Positions 35,277 to 47,900 of a stretch of DNA of 64,000 bases are shown here, in pieces. Numbering within the stretch: position 1 is the stretch's first letter; each line of letters begins with the position of its first letter. Position numbers and translations under genes: made by a program. The notes beneath the pieces are model-generated. The model searched no databases and had not been told where the DNA came from. It worked only from the letters and a program-made list of their open reading frames with translations. This DNA is from Lewinellaceae bacterium (GTDB taxonomy: Bacteria; Bacteroidota; Bacteroidia; Chitinophagales; Saprospiraceae): NCBI GenBank assembly GCA_020636435.1, contig JACJXX010000001.1:1240001-1304000 (forward strand), read 5' to 3'.

Positions 35277-38200
35277 ATGAAAAAAACCTATTACCTACTG
35301 ATAGGCATAGCCATTTTATGCCTTCAATTGAACTTGCCTGCCCAGTCCATAATTAGAGGCCCGTACCTGCAATCGGGAACCCCCAATAGCATGGTCATAA
35401 AATGGCGCACCAACTCCTCCACCTCCAGCCAGGTGTGGTATGGGACAAGCCCATCGAACCTGGCATTCACCAAGACGGTCAATGGCAGCCGTACCGACCA
35501 CGAAGTGCTGGTCAACGGATTATCCGCCAATAGTACTTATTACTATGCAGTGGGCAACACTGCAGGCCAGCTTTCGGTGCCCGGTAGCGATTATTATTTC
35601 CGAACCTCGCCGAATCCCGGCTCTGTACAGCCCATCCGGGCCTGGATCTTGGGGGATGCCGGCAAAGCAAACAATACCCAGAGGGAAGTCCGCGATGCTT
35701 TTTACGACTTTAACGGCAGCAACCACATCGATATGATCCTGCTGTTGGGAGATAATGCCTACGAGTCTGGCACCGATGCGGAATACCAGGCAGCCATGTT
35801 CGAAAATATGTACGAGGGCCGGCTCATCAATTCGGTGGTTTGGCCGGCCTTTGGCAATCACGATGGCTTATCCGCCTTGAGCTCCACTCAAACCGGGCCT
35901 TACTACGAAATCTTCACTAACCCCACCAATGCAGAGGCGGGAGGCGTCCCGTCGGGCACTGAGGCCTATTATTCTTTTGATTATGGCAATATCCACGTCA
36001 TCGTCCTGGATTCAGACGATTCAGACCGGGAACCGGGCAGCCCTCAGATGAACTGGCTGGAAGCCGACCTGGCCGCCACCACCCAGGATTGGAAGGTGGT
36101 TACCTTCCACCACCCCCCCTATACACAAGATGCTTCCGATAGCAATAATAAGGAAACGGATATGCGGTCAATGGTCCTGCCTATTCTCGAAGCCTACAAC
36201 GTCGACCTGGTCCTGGCGGGCCATGATCATGTCTGGGAGCGCTCCTACCTGATCCATGGGCACTATGGCGTTTCCAATACCTGGGATCCCGTTACCATGG
36301 GCATCAACCTGGGCGACGGCAGGCTCGACGGCGACGGCCCCTACATCAAGGAGGCCGGCAACGGCCCCTCTGCGGTTGGCACAGTATACATCGTTGCCGG
36401 TTCCGCCGGCTCTGCCGGGGCCATCACCGGTTACCATCCCGTCATGTATGAAACGCTCGGCGAGAAAGGCTCGATGTATATGGAGGTTACCGGCAATCAG
36501 ATGGACATCAAATTCATTCGGGACATCGGCACGATCGACGATTACCTGACCATCATCAAGCAATCCGTCGTTGGCAATCCGCCGACGGTATCCATAACCG
36601 CTCCGGCCGACGGGGCCAGCTACAACGCCCCTCAAACGATTGCCATCTCGGCGGACGCTTCCGACAGCGACGGATCCATCACCCAGGTGGAGTTCTTCGT
36701 CAATGGCCTTCCCGCAGGAGTAGATAACCAGGCGCCTTATGCCGTCAATTACGCCATTCCCGATGATGGCGTGTACAGCATTCTTGCCATTGCTACCGAC
36801 AACGACGGCAACACGGTCCAATCGGGAACCGTACAGTTTTACGTCGGGCCGGTCAGCATCTGCTCCCGGGTCGATTCGGGCAGCGATGACGCCGAAGAGC
36901 GGTCCTCCGGCAGCGTCAACCTCAGCAGCAGCGACCTCGAGCTGGTGGAAGACGGCGGGCAGGGCAGCCAGTTTATCGGGTTGCGCTTCAACGGCCTCGA
37001 CATTCCGCAGGGCGCCAGCATCACCGAAGCTCACATTCAGTTTACTGCCGATGAAACCATCAATGTCAATCCCGCTAACCTGACGATCACCGGGCAGGCC
37101 TCCGCCAACCCTGCTACGTTCACCAGCGCCAGCAGCAATGTAAGCAGCCGCCCCCGCACCAGCGCTTCGGTAAGCTGGTCGCCGGCCGATTGGCTGGCGG
37201 TGGGGGATGCCGGATCGGCCCAGCAAACGCCGGATATATCCGCCATCATTCAGGAAATAGTCAATCAATCAGATTTTGCAGCCGGCAATTCCATCGCGCT
37301 CATCATCGAAGGCGTTGGCACCCGGACGGCGGAGTCGTTTGACGGCTCCACTGCCGGCGCACCGGAGCTTTGTGTCCAGTACACCCTGGAATCTTTCGAT
37401 TGCCCCCAGCTTTCCGCCAATATTGGCAGCCCTTGCAACGATGGAGACAATACGACCATTAACGACACAGTCGACGGCAACTGCGGCTGCCACGGCACTC
37501 CGACCGCCTGCACCAATATCGGCGATGCCGATGGCGACGGCATCTGTGCCAATGTGGACTGCAACGACAACGACGCCAGCATCGCCCATCAGCCCGGCGA
37601 TGCCTGCGACGATGGCAACCCCGGCACCATCAACGATGCCTATGACGCCAACTGCGAATGCCACGGTACGCTCAATGACTGCCCCGGAATCGGCGACGAC
37701 GACGGCGACGGCATCTGCAACGATGTCGATTGCAACAGTACTGACCCCACCGCCCCTTCCCTGCCCGGCGACTCCTGCGACGACGGCGATAACACCACCC
37801 TCAACGATGCGCTCGACGCCAACTGCAACTGCGTAGGCACGCCTACCGCCTGCACCGGCATCGGCGATGCTGACGGCGACGGCGTTTGTTTTAATATCGA
37901 CTGCGACGACAACGACCCCAGCAACACCAATTACGTCGGCCTTGCCTGCAACGACGGCGACCCCACCACTACGGGAGAAACCATTCAGAGCGACTGCAGT
38001 TGCGGCGGCGGCGTCCCTGTCCCTACTTTTACCTGTGTACGGGTTAATGCCGGTGACGATGATGGCGAAGAACGCAGCTCCGGCTCGGTCAGCCTGAGCA
38101 GCAGCGACCTCGAACTGGTCGTAGACGGCCCCCGGGGCGCCCAGGTGGTCGGCATGCGCTTTGCCGGGCTCAACATCCCGCAGGGAGCTGCCATTACCGC

Positions 38201-41200
38201 GGCTTACCTCCAGTTCACAGCCGATGAAAATGGCAACACCAACCCCTGCAACCTGACCATCTTCGGAGAAGCTGCCGACGATGCCATGGCTTTTTCTACC
38301 TTCAACAACAACATTTCCGGCCGCATGCGGACCGCCGCTTCCGTCGGATGGATTCCGCCGGACTGGCTGACGGTTGGAGAAGCCGGCGCTGCCCAGCAGA
38401 CCCCGGATATTGCTCCTATTTTACAGGAGATCGTCAACCGGCAGGGATATACGTCCAATAGCGCTATCGCCCTCATGATCGAAGGGACCGGCGCCCGCAC
38501 CGCCGAAGCTTATGAAGGAAGTGCGGCCCAGGCGCCGCAGCTGTGCGTTGCCTTTACAACCGTGCAGTATGACTGCCAAAACCTACAGGCCAACATCGGC
38601 GACCCTTGCGACGACGGCGACAACACCACCATCGATGATGCGGTCGACGGCAACTGCGGATGCCACGGCACGGCCACCGCCTGCACCGGCATCGGCGATG
38701 CCGACGGCGACGGCGTCTGTACCGGCCTTGATTGTGACGACAACGACCCCACCGTCACCAGCACCAATGCCAACGACGCAGATTGCGACGGCGTGCCGTC
38801 CAACGTTGACTGCAACGACAACGACCCAACCATCACTACCACCAATGCCGGCGACGGCGACTGCGACGGCGTGCCCACCGCCATGGACTGCGACGACACC
38901 GACGCCTCCATCGGCAGCAACGCCAACGACATGGACTGCGACGGCGTGCCTTCCAACCTGGATTGCGACGACAACGACCCAACCATTACCAGCGTCAATA
39001 CCGGAGACGGCGATTGCGACGGCGTGCCCACTGGCCTGGATTGCGACGACAACGACCCAACCGTCACCAGCGTCAATACCGGCGACGGCGATTGTGACGG
39101 CGTGCCCACCGGCCTGGATTGCGACGACAACGACCCAACCATTACTTCTACCAATACCAACGACGCCGACTGTGACGGCGTGCCGTCCAATGTTGACTGC
39201 GACGACAACGACCCAACCATCACCACCACCAATGCCGGCGACGGCGACTGCGACGGCGTGCCCACCGCTATGGACTGCGACGACACCGACGCCTCCATCG
39301 GCAGCAGCGCCAACGACATGGACTGCGACGGCGTGCCTTCCAACCTGGATTGCGACGACAACGACCCAACCGTCACCAGCGTCAACACTGGCGACGGCGA
39401 CTGCGACGGCGTGCCCACCGGCACGGACTGCGACGACAGCGACCCAACCGTTACCAGCGCCAATACCAACGACGCGGACTGCGACGGCGTGCCCACCAGC
39501 CTGGATTGCGACGACAACGATCCCGCTGTCGGCAGCAACGCCAACGACATGGACTGCGACGGCGTGCCCACTCCAATTGACTGTGACGACAATGATGCTT
39601 CCGTTACCAGCGCCAGTACCAACGATGCCGACTGCGACGGCATACCAACTGCTGTGGACTGCGACGACAGCGACCCCGGCATTACTACCCAGCCCGGCGA
39701 CGCCTGCAACGACAACAACCCCAGCACTTTTGGCGAAACCATCCAGAGCGACTGTACCTGCGGCGGCGGAACCTCCACTCCTGCCATGGCCTGCGCTGCC
39801 ATCAACGCCGGCAGCGACGATGCGGAAGAGCGGGTAACCGGCGGCCGGGTGGACCTCAACAGCAGCGACCTGGAATTGGGCACCGACGCTCAAAGCCAGT
39901 GGCTGGGCCTGCGCTTCAGCAACCTCAACATCCCGCAGGGGGCGAATATCGTCAGCGCCTACATCCAGTTTGAAGTGGATGAAACTCGCAACGACGACCC
40001 CTGCAACCTCACCATCTACGGGATAGCCGCCGACAATTCCGGTACCTTTACTAATGTTGATTACGACGTCAGCAGCCGGCCCCGCACTGCCAGCACGGCA
40101 GCCTGGGCCCCGGCACAGTGGCTCACAAGGGGCGAGGCCGGAGCGGCTCAGCAATCGCCGGACTTGTCCGCCATCGTCCAGGAAATCGTCAACCGAAGCG
40201 GATATACTGCGGCCAGCCCCATCGCCTTCGTCATCGAAGGCACCGGGCGCCGGGTGGCCGAATCCTTCGACGGGAACGCCGGCGGGCCGGCGCTTTGCAT
40301 CGAATTCTTTGACACGCCGCCGGATTACGACTGCCCCAGCCTTTCCGCCTTTATTGGCGACCCCTGCGACGACGGCGACAACACCACCGTCAATGACACG
40401 GTGGACGGCGACTGCGACTGCGCCGGAACCCCTACCGCCTGCACCGGCATCGGCGACGGCGACGGCGATGGCGTCTGCTTCGGAGCAGACTGCGACGACA
40501 ACGACCCCAGCATTACCACCCAGCCCGGAGACGCCTGCGACGACGGCAACCCGGCAACGGTCAATGACGTCGTTACCGCCAACTGCGGTTGCGCCGGCAC
40601 GCTCAACGACTGCCCCGGCATCGGCGACGACGACGGCGACGGCATCTGCAACGACGTGGATTGCAACAGCAACGACCCGTCCGTCACCGACCGGCCCGGC
40701 GACCCCTGCGACGACAACGACCCCAATACGATAGGCGAAACGATACAGGCGGACTGCACCTGCGGCGGAGGCAACTCCACTCCGGCTCAAACCTGCGCTC
40801 AGGTCAGCGCCGACGACGACGATGCCGAAGAAGATGCAGCCGGATCCATGGACATGAACAGCAGCGACCTCGAGCTGACTGCAGACCCGCGCTTCGGCGT
40901 GCAAACCATCGGCATGAGGTTCAACGGCCTCAACATACCGCAGGGCGCAGTGATCACCAGCGCTTATGTGCAGTTTACTGTAGATGAGGCGGTTAATGAC
41001 AATCCCTGCAACATCAACATCTATGGGCAGGCTGCCGACAATGCCGCCATGTTTGCCAACACGGCCTCTAATATCAGCAGCCGCCCGAAGACCAGCGCAA
41101 CGGTAAGCTGGGCCCCACAGGAATGGGTGGCCGTTGGCGATGCCGGCCCGGCCCAGCAAACGCCGGACCTGTCAGCAGTCATCCAGGAGATCGTCGACCG

Positions 41201-41642
41201 GAACGGCTACACCTCCGCCAGCTCGATTGCCATCATCATGGATGGCGTAGGGCGCCGGACTACCGAATCCTTCAATGGCTCTACCACCGGGGCGCCGGAG
41301 TTGTGCGTGGAATACCTCTACGCCACAGTGGCTAACCGGGTATCCAGTACAGGTGACGGCACGTTCGAGGATACCGGAGTAGAACAGAATGCCGCTTTCG
41401 CGCAACCGGCAGGCGAGGGCTTATCCAGCCAGTTCATCAGCCCTATCAGCGTTTATCCCAACCCGACCAATGATCAATTGAACGTATTCTTTAACAGCGC
41501 CGTGGACAGCAAGGTGCAACTACAGGCCAGAGACCTGAGCGGAAAAGTAGTCGTAGAAGAAGCTCGTACGATACAACAAGGAAACAATACGATCACCCTG
41601 GAAGGCTTGTCCCTGCCAAGTGGCGTTTATTTCCGCAGGTAG
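35277..41642 (+). CDS. G2: giant purple-acid-phosphatase-type repeat protein with a frameshifted sorting domain
   Basis: This 2121-residue protein repeats the plan of G1: signal peptide (ending LPAQ), PAP N-terminal domain, metallophosphoesterase with GDAGK, GDNAYESG, GNHDG, HHPPYT and GHDHVWERS, Ig-like domain (about 435), four beta-sandwich modules (near 528, 919, 1505, 1839) and a 12-unit repeat array. The end is abnormal. The sorting domain is normal to LPSGVYF, then reads RR and stops at 41640-41642. Restoring one base near 41634 and one near 41664 would continue the frame through VVEGNTIR and KFLIHKD to a TAA at 41689-41691. So two single-base losses have removed the conserved last strand. 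T9SS export of this copy may therefore fail, unless the losses are sequencing errors. It starts 75 bases after G1. Confidence 0.8.
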   Translation: MKKTYYLLIGIAILCLQLNLPAQSIIRGPYLQSGTPNSMVIKWRTNSSTSSQVWYGTSPSNLAFTKTVNGSRTDHEVLVNGLSANSTYYYAVGNTAGQLSVPGSDYYFRTSPNPGSVQPIRAWILGDAGKANNTQREVRDAFYDFNGSNHIDMILLLGDNAYESGTDAEYQAAMFENMYEGRLINSVVWPAFGNHDGLSALSSTQTGPYYEIFTNPTNAEAGGVPSGTEAYYSFDYGNIHVIVLDSDDSDREPGSPQMNWLEADLAATTQDWKVVTFHHPPYTQDASDSNNKETDMRSMVLPILEAYNVDLVLAGHDHVWERSYLIHGHYGVSNTWDPVTMGINLGDGRLDGDGPYIKEAGNGPSAVGTVYIVAGSAGSAGAITGYHPVMYETLGEKGSMYMEVTGNQMDIKFIRDIGTIDDYLTIIKQSVVGNPPTVSITAPADGASYNAPQTIAISADASDSDGSITQVEFFVNGLPAGVDNQAPYAVNYAIPDDGVYSILAIATDNDGNTVQSGTVQFYVGPVSICSRVDSGSDDAEERSSGSVNLSSSDLELVEDGGQGSQFIGLRFNGLDIPQGASITEAHIQFTADETINVNPANLTITGQASANPATFTSASSNVSSRPRTSASVSWSPADWLAVGDAGSAQQTPDISAIIQEIVNQSDFAAGNSIALIIEGVGTRTAESFDGSTAGAPELCVQYTLESFDCPQLSANIGSPCNDGDNTTINDTVDGNCGCHGTPTACTNIGDADGDGICANVDCNDNDASIAHQPGDACDDGNPGTINDAYDANCECHGTLNDCPGIGDDDGDGICNDVDCNSTDPTAPSLPGDSCDDGDNTTLNDALDANCNCVGTPTACTGIGDADGDGVCFNIDCDDNDPSNTNYVGLACNDGDPTTTGETIQSDCSCGGGVPVPTFTCVRVNAGDDDGEERSSGSVSLSSSDLELVVDGPRGAQVVGMRFAGLNIPQGAAITAAYLQFTADENGNTNPCNLTIFGEAADDAMAFSTFNNNISGRMRTAASVGWIPPDWLTVGEAGAAQQTPDIAPILQEIVNRQGYTSNSAIALMIEGTGARTAEAYEGSAAQAPQLCVAFTTVQYDCQNLQANIGDPCDDGDNTTIDDAVDGNCGCHGTATACTGIGDADGDGVCTGLDCDDNDPTVTSTNANDADCDGVPSNVDCNDNDPTITTTNAGDGDCDGVPTAMDCDDTDASIGSNANDMDCDGVPSNLDCDDNDPTITSVNTGDGDCDGVPTGLDCDDNDPTVTSVNTGDGDCDGVPTGLDCDDNDPTITSTNTNDADCDGVPSNVDCDDNDPTITTTNAGDGDCDGVPTAMDCDDTDASIGSSANDMDCDGVPSNLDCDDNDPTVTSVNTGDGDCDGVPTGTDCDDSDPTVTSANTNDADCDGVPTSLDCDDNDPAVGSNANDMDCDGVPTPIDCDDNDASVTSASTNDADCDGIPTAVDCDDSDPGITTQPGDACNDNNPSTFGETIQSDCTCGGGTSTPAMACAAINAGSDDAEERVTGGRVDLNSSDLELGTDAQSQWLGLRFSNLNIPQGANIVSAYIQFEVDETRNDDPCNLTIYGIAADNSGTFTNVDYDVSSRPRTASTAAWAPAQWLTRGEAGAAQQSPDLSAIVQEIVNRSGYTAASPIAFVIEGTGRRVAESFDGNAGGPALCIEFFDTPPDYDCPSLSAFIGDPCDDGDNTTVNDTVDGDCDCAGTPTACTGIGDGDGDGVCFGADCDDNDPSITTQPGDACDDGNPATVNDVVTANCGCAGTLNDCPGIGDDDGDGICNDVDCNSNDPSVTDRPGDPCDDNDPNTIGETIQADCTCGGGNSTPAQTCAQVSADDDDAEEDAAGSMDMNSSDLELTADPRFGVQTIGMRFNGLNIPQGAVITSAYVQFTVDEAVNDNPCNINIYGQAADNAAMFANTASNISSRPKTSATVSWAPQEWVAVGDAGPAQQTPDLSAVIQEIVDRNGYTSASSIAIIMDGVGRRTTESFNGSTTGAPELCVEYLYATVANRVSSTGDGTFEDTGVEQNAAFAQPAGEGLSSQFISPISVYPNPTNDQLNVFFNSAVDSKVQLQARDLSGKVVVEEARTIQQGNNTITLEGLSLPSGVYFRR
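38775..39691 (+). repeat. Array of 12 Asp/Cys-rich coding repeats in G2
   Basis: The same 25-26-residue unit as in G1, 12 copies. Units 1-5 and 6-10 are successive five-unit blocks; the first units of the two blocks (38775 and 39162) are again exactly 387 bp apart. It is shorter than the G1 and G3 arrays by five units. Confidence 0.95.
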
Positions 41643-41691
41643 TAGAGGGCAACACGATACGGGTACCAAATTTTTAATCCACAAAGATTAA
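41643..41691 (+). pseudogene. Out-of-frame remainder of the G2 sorting domain
   Basis: These bases encode the end of the type A sorting domain (VVEGNTIR, then KFLIHKD and TAA) once two single-base deletions are allowed for. The paralogues G1 and G3 have the matching intact segment at the same place. Confidence 0.7.
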
Positions 41692-41912
41692 AACAATACC
41701 AAATTGAAAATCCATATTCTTTCACCTGTACTGACGGACGCTGGTTTTGTGTAAAGCACAAGCAGCCAGGCCAGTTATGCCTGTCCAATTGTGTTAAGAA
41801 GGCAGGCATATTTACTGATCGGGTAGGTTTTATTACAGGCAAAATCCTGGAGTAATTACAGCCAGAGTGCCATCGCCTGCCTTGCATCAGTATAATTACC
41901 TTAGTCAGCCGT

Positions 41913-44900
41913 ATGAAAAACTACTGTTACTCCCTAACTGCACTGTTGATATTCACATTTTCAACAGTTGGCGCCCAGTCCGTCATAAGAGGCCCGTATC
42001 TGCAACTCGGAACCCCCAGCAGCATGACCATCAGGTGGCGGACGAGCAGCGCCACTTCCAGCCAGGTATGGTATGGAACCAGCCCCTCCAACCTGAACTT
42101 TACCACTACTGTCAACGGCAGCCGCACCGACCACGAAGTAAAGGTCAGCGGCCTGCCGGCCGGCACCACTTTTTACTACGCCGTAGGCAACACTTCCAGC
42201 CAGCTCACGGCGCCTGACAATGAGCATTATTTTAAGACTTCGCCCGCTCCTGGCACCGCCGTTCCCACCAGCATCTGGGTGCTCGGCGATGCGGGCAAAG
42301 CCAACGCCGCGCAACGATCCGTTCGAGACGCCTTTTACGCCTATAACGGAGGGCAACATGCCGATCTGATCCTCGCACTCGGCGATAACGCATACAGCGA
42401 CGGCACGGACCAGGAATATCAGGACGCCTGGTTTGAAAACATGTACGAAGGGACCCTCATCAATTCCGTGCTGTGGCCCTGCCCCGGCAATCACGATATT
42501 ATAAGCGCTAACAGCCAAAATGAAACCGGCCCGTACTACGATATTTTCACTCTGCCCAGGAACGGCGAGGCCGGCGGCGCTCCCTCCGGCACCGAAGCCT
42601 ATTACTCTTTCGATTACGGCAATATCCATTTCGTATCCCTGAATTCCGAGGATATTGACCACGGCCCGAATTCCCCTATGCTGGCCTGGCTGGAACAGGA
42701 TTTGGCTGCCAATACCCAGCTGTGGGTGGTAGCCATCCTGCACCGGGTGATTTACCACAGTTCAATCCTCTCCGATTTTCGGCAAAATTTCGTTCCCGTC
42801 CTGGAAGCCGGGGGTGTCGACTTGGTCATGTACGGCCACCAGCACAGTTACCGGCGTTCTTATTTAATCGATGGCCATTATGGCAGCGGCAACGGCTCCT
42901 TCGACCCCAATACGATGGCCATTGACGCCGGAGACGGCCGCCCGGATGGGGATGGCGCGTACCAGAAACCCGGCACCCTAACCCCTCACGCCGGAACCGT
43001 TTACATGGTTTCCGGATCGGCCGGCCCAGTTTCTTCTTTGCCTTCTCCGATAACTTTTATGCCTTATGAAGCGGGCGACCCGGAAGGCCTGGGGTCCGTT
43101 CATATTTCTGTTTTCGGTGGGCAGATGGATGTGAAATTCATCAACTACGAAATGCAGATGCTCGATCACTTCACCATAAACAAACAAATTGCCATAGGTT
43201 CTCCCCCTACCGTATCGGTTACGGCTCCGGCGAACGGAACCAACTATTCCAGTCCCCAGGCGGTTGCCCTTGCCGCCAATGCCTCCGACAACGGCGGCTC
43301 GGTCACCCAGGTTGAGTTTTTTGTCAACAACAGCTCGGTTGGCGTTGACAATCAGGCCCCTTATTCCATCAACTTCACGCCTCCCGCCGATGGTACTTAC
43401 AATATTACAGCCGTCGCCACTGATAACGACGACAATACCACTACCTCCCAGGTGGTGCAGTTCACGGTAGGCCCGGTCACTACCTGTGTCCGGATCAATG
43501 CCGGCAGCGATGATGCTGAGGAACGGCCCACCGGCAGCGTCAACTTCACCAGCGGCGACCTCGAACTGGTTATAGACGGCGACCCGGACGGCCAAACGGT
43601 CGGCCTGCGGTTCAACGATCTCAACATCCCGCAAGGCGCCAATATCGCCAGCGCTCACCTGCAGTTCACGGTCGATGAAAACACCAATGACAACCCCTGC
43701 ACGCTTACCATCTCCGGGCAGGCCAGCGACAATGCCGCTGCATTCGGCACCCAAAACTTCAGCATCAGCAGCCTGCCCCGCGCCAATGCTACGGCAAGCT
43801 GGACGCCTTCCGACTGGCTTGCCGTCGGCGACGCCGGATTTGCCCAGCAATCGCCCAATATCGGGCCGATCATTCAGGAGATCGTCAACCGGCCCGGCTT
43901 TTCCGCCAGCAGCTCCATTGCCCTCATTATCGAAGGCATAGGACGGCGCACCGCAGAAGCCTACGAAGGCGGCGCTTCCGTAGCCCCGGAGCTCTGCATT
44001 GAATGGTCTATGGCGCCCATCGCCTTCGATTGCCCCAATATACCCGCCAACATCGGAACGCCCTGTGACGACGGCGACAATACCACGCTCAACGACATGG
44101 TCGGCGCCAACTGCATCTGCGCCGGAACGCCTACTGCCTGCACCGGCATTGGCGATGCCGACGGCGACGGCGTCTGCGCCGATGTGGACTGCGATGATCT
44201 CGACCCCAACATCACCCACCGGCCCGGGGATGCCTGCGACGACGGCAACCTGGCCACCATCAATGACGTATACGACGCCAACTGCAACTGCGCCGGCACG
44301 CTCAATGACTGCGCCGGCATCGGCGATAACGACGGGGATAGCATCTGCTCGGATGTCGACTGCGACGACAATGACCCCAACTCCACTACTGTAGCTGGCG
44401 GCCCCTGCGATGATGGGGACAATACCACCATTAACGATGTATTCGACGCCAACTGCACCTGTGCCGGAACGCCCACTGCCTGCACCGGCATCGGCGATGC
44501 CGACGGCGACGGCGTCTGCGCCAATGTGGATTGCGACGACAACGACCCCAGCAATACCAACCACCCCGGCGTTGCCTGCGACGACGGCAACCCGAACACC
44601 ACCGGAGAGACCATTCAGGCGGACTGTAGCTGTGGCGGCGGCACAGCCGGCGCAGCCTTTACCTGTGTTCAGGTCAATACCAGCAGCGATGACGCCGAAG
44701 AAGATGCGTCCGGATCGGTCAGCCTCACCAGCAGCGACCTCGAACTGACGGAAGACGGCAGCCCTCAAACCGTCGGCATGCGCTTTACCGGGCTCAACAT
44801 CCCGCAGGGCGCCACCATCACCAATGCCTACCTCCAGTTCGCGGTCGATGAAACCCGCAATGTCAACCCCTGCAACCTGACGGTCTACGGAGAGAATGCC

Positions 44901-47900
44901 GACAATCCACCCACCTTCTCTACTTTCAACTACGATATTTCCAGCCGCCCGCGCACTGCCGCCACCGTGACCTGGCTGCCGCCGGACTGGCTGTCTGTCG
45001 GGGAAATCGGCGCCGGCCAACGGACGCCCGAAGTTTCTTCTATCCTCCAGGAAATTGTCAACCGGCCCGGATATACTTCCAATAGCGCCATAGTGCTGCT
45101 CATCGATGGCGCCGGAGGCCGCACCGCCGAATCCTTTAATGGCAGCGCGGCCACCGCGCCGCAGCTCTGCGTTGCCTTCACTACCATACAATACGACTGC
45201 CAAAACCTGCAGGCCAACATCGGCGACAGCTGCGACGATGGCGACAATACCACGATCGACGATGTAATCGGCGCCAACTGCAATTGCGCTGGCACCCCCA
45301 CCGCCTGCACCGGCATCGGCGATGCCGACGGCGACGGCGTCTGCACCGGCGTGGATTGCGACGACAACGACCCGGCCGTCACTTCCACCAATACCAACGA
45401 CGCAGACTGCGACGGCGTGCCCACCAGCATGGATTGCGACGACAACGACCCAACGGTTGGCAGCAGCGCCAACGACATGGACTGCGACGGCGTGCCGTCC
45501 AACATCGACTGCGACGACAACGACGCTTCCATCACCTCCACTAACGTGGACGACGCGGACTGTGACGGCGTACCCTCCAGTATCGACTGTGACGACAACG
45601 ATCCAACTGTCACCAGCACCAATACCAACGACGCGGATTGCGACGGCGTGCCCACCGGCGTGGACTGCGACGACAACGACCCAACCGTCACCAGCACCAA
45701 TGCCAACGACGCGGATTGCGACGGCGTGCCCACCGGCCTGGATTGCGACGACAACGACCCCACCGTCACCAGCGCCAATACCAACGACGCAGACTGCGAC
45801 GGCGTGCCGTCCAACGTTGACTGCGACGACAACGACCCAACCATCACCACCACCAATGCCGGCGACGGAGACTGCGACGGCGTGCCCACCGCTATGGACT
45901 GCGACGACACCGACGCCTCCATCGGCAGCAACGCCAACGACATGGACTGCGACGGCGTGCCTTCCAACCTGGATTGCGACGACAACGACCCCACCGTCAC
46001 CAGCGTCAATACCGGCGACGGCGACTGCGACGGCGTGCCTACTGCTACGGACTGCGACGACAGCGACCCAACGGTAACGAGCGCCAATACCAACGACGCG
46101 GATTGCGACGGCGTGCCCACCGGCCTGGATTGCGACGACAACGACCCCACCGTCACCACCACCAATACCAACGACGCAGATTGCGACGGCGTGCCGTCCA
46201 ACGTTGACTGCGACGACAACGACCCAACCATCACCACCACCAATGCCGGCGACGGGGACTGCGATGGCGTGCCCACCGCCATGGACTGCGACGACACCGA
46301 CGCCTCCATCGGCAGCAGCGCCAACGACATGGACTGCGACGGCGTGCCTTCCAGCCTGGATTGCGACGACAACGACCCAACCGTCACCAGCGTCAATGCC
46401 GGCGACGGAGACTGCGACGGCGTGCCTACCGCCACGGACTGCGACGACAGCGACCCAAATGTTACGAGCACCAATACCAACGACGCGGACTGCGACGGCG
46501 TGCCCACCAGCATGGATTGCGACGATAATGACCCAACGATTGGCAGCAGCGCCAACGACATGGACTGCGACGGCGTGCCCACCGGCATCGATTGCGACGA
46601 CAACGACCCAACCGTCACCAGCGCCAATACCAACGATGCGGACTGCGACGGCATACCAACTGCTGTGGATTGCGACGACAGCGACCCCGGCATCACTACC
46701 CAGCCCGGCGACGCCTGCAACGACGGCAACCCCAGCACTTTTGGCGAAACCATCCAGAGCGACTGTACTTGTGGCGGCGGAACCTCTACGCCCACCACGG
46801 CCTGCGCTGCCATCGCCGGCAGCGCCGACGACGTCGAAGAACGGGCGAGCGACGGCCGGGTGGACGACAACAGCAGCGACCTGGAATTGTGCACCGACGG
46901 GGTCAGCCAATTCGTAGGCTTGCGGTTCAACGGACTCAACATCCCGCAGGGGGCGAATATCGTCAGCGCCTACATCCAGTTTCAAGCAGATGAACGGAAC
47001 AACGACGACCCCTGCAACCTCACTATTTCCGGGATAGCTGCTGACAATTCCGCCGCCTTTACCACTGCCGATTACGACCTCAGCAGCCGGCCCCGCACTG
47101 CCAGCACGGCAGCCTGGGCCCCGCCACAGTGGCTCACCGTGGGCGATGCCGGCGCGGCTCAGCAATCGCCGGATTTGTCCGCCATCATCCAGGAAATCGT
47201 CAACCGGAGCGGATATACTGCGGCCAGCTCCATCGCCTTCATGATCGAAGGCACCGGGCGCCGCGTGGCCGAGTCCTTCGACGGGAACGCCGGCGGGCCT
47301 ACGCTTTGCATCGACTTCTTCGACACGCCGCCGGATTACGACTGCCCCAGCCTCTCTGCTTTCATCGGCGACCCCTGCGACGACGGAGACAACACCACTG
47401 TCGATGACACGGTAGACGGCGACTGCGACTGCGCCGGCACCCCTACCGCCTGCACCGGCATCGGCGACGGCGACGGCGACGGCGTCTGCTTCGGAGCAGA
47501 CTGCGACGACAACGACCCCAGCATTACCACCCAGCCCGGAGACGCCTGCGACGACGGCAACCCGGCAACGGTCAATGACGTCATTACCGCCAACTGCGGT
47601 TGCGCCGGCACGCTCAACGACTGCCCCGGCATCGGCGACGACGACGGCGACGGCATCTGCAACGACGTGGATTGCAACGACAACGACCCGTCCGTCACCG
47701 ACCGGCCCGGCGACCCCTGCGACGACGGCGACCCCAATACGATAGGCGAAACGATACAGGCAGACTGCACCTGCGGCGGAGGCAACTCTACTCCGGCTCA
47801 AACCTGCGCTCAGGTCAGCGCCGACGACGACGATGCCGAAGAAGATGCAGGCGGCTCTATGGACATGAATAGCAGCGACCTGGAACTGACTGCGGACCCG

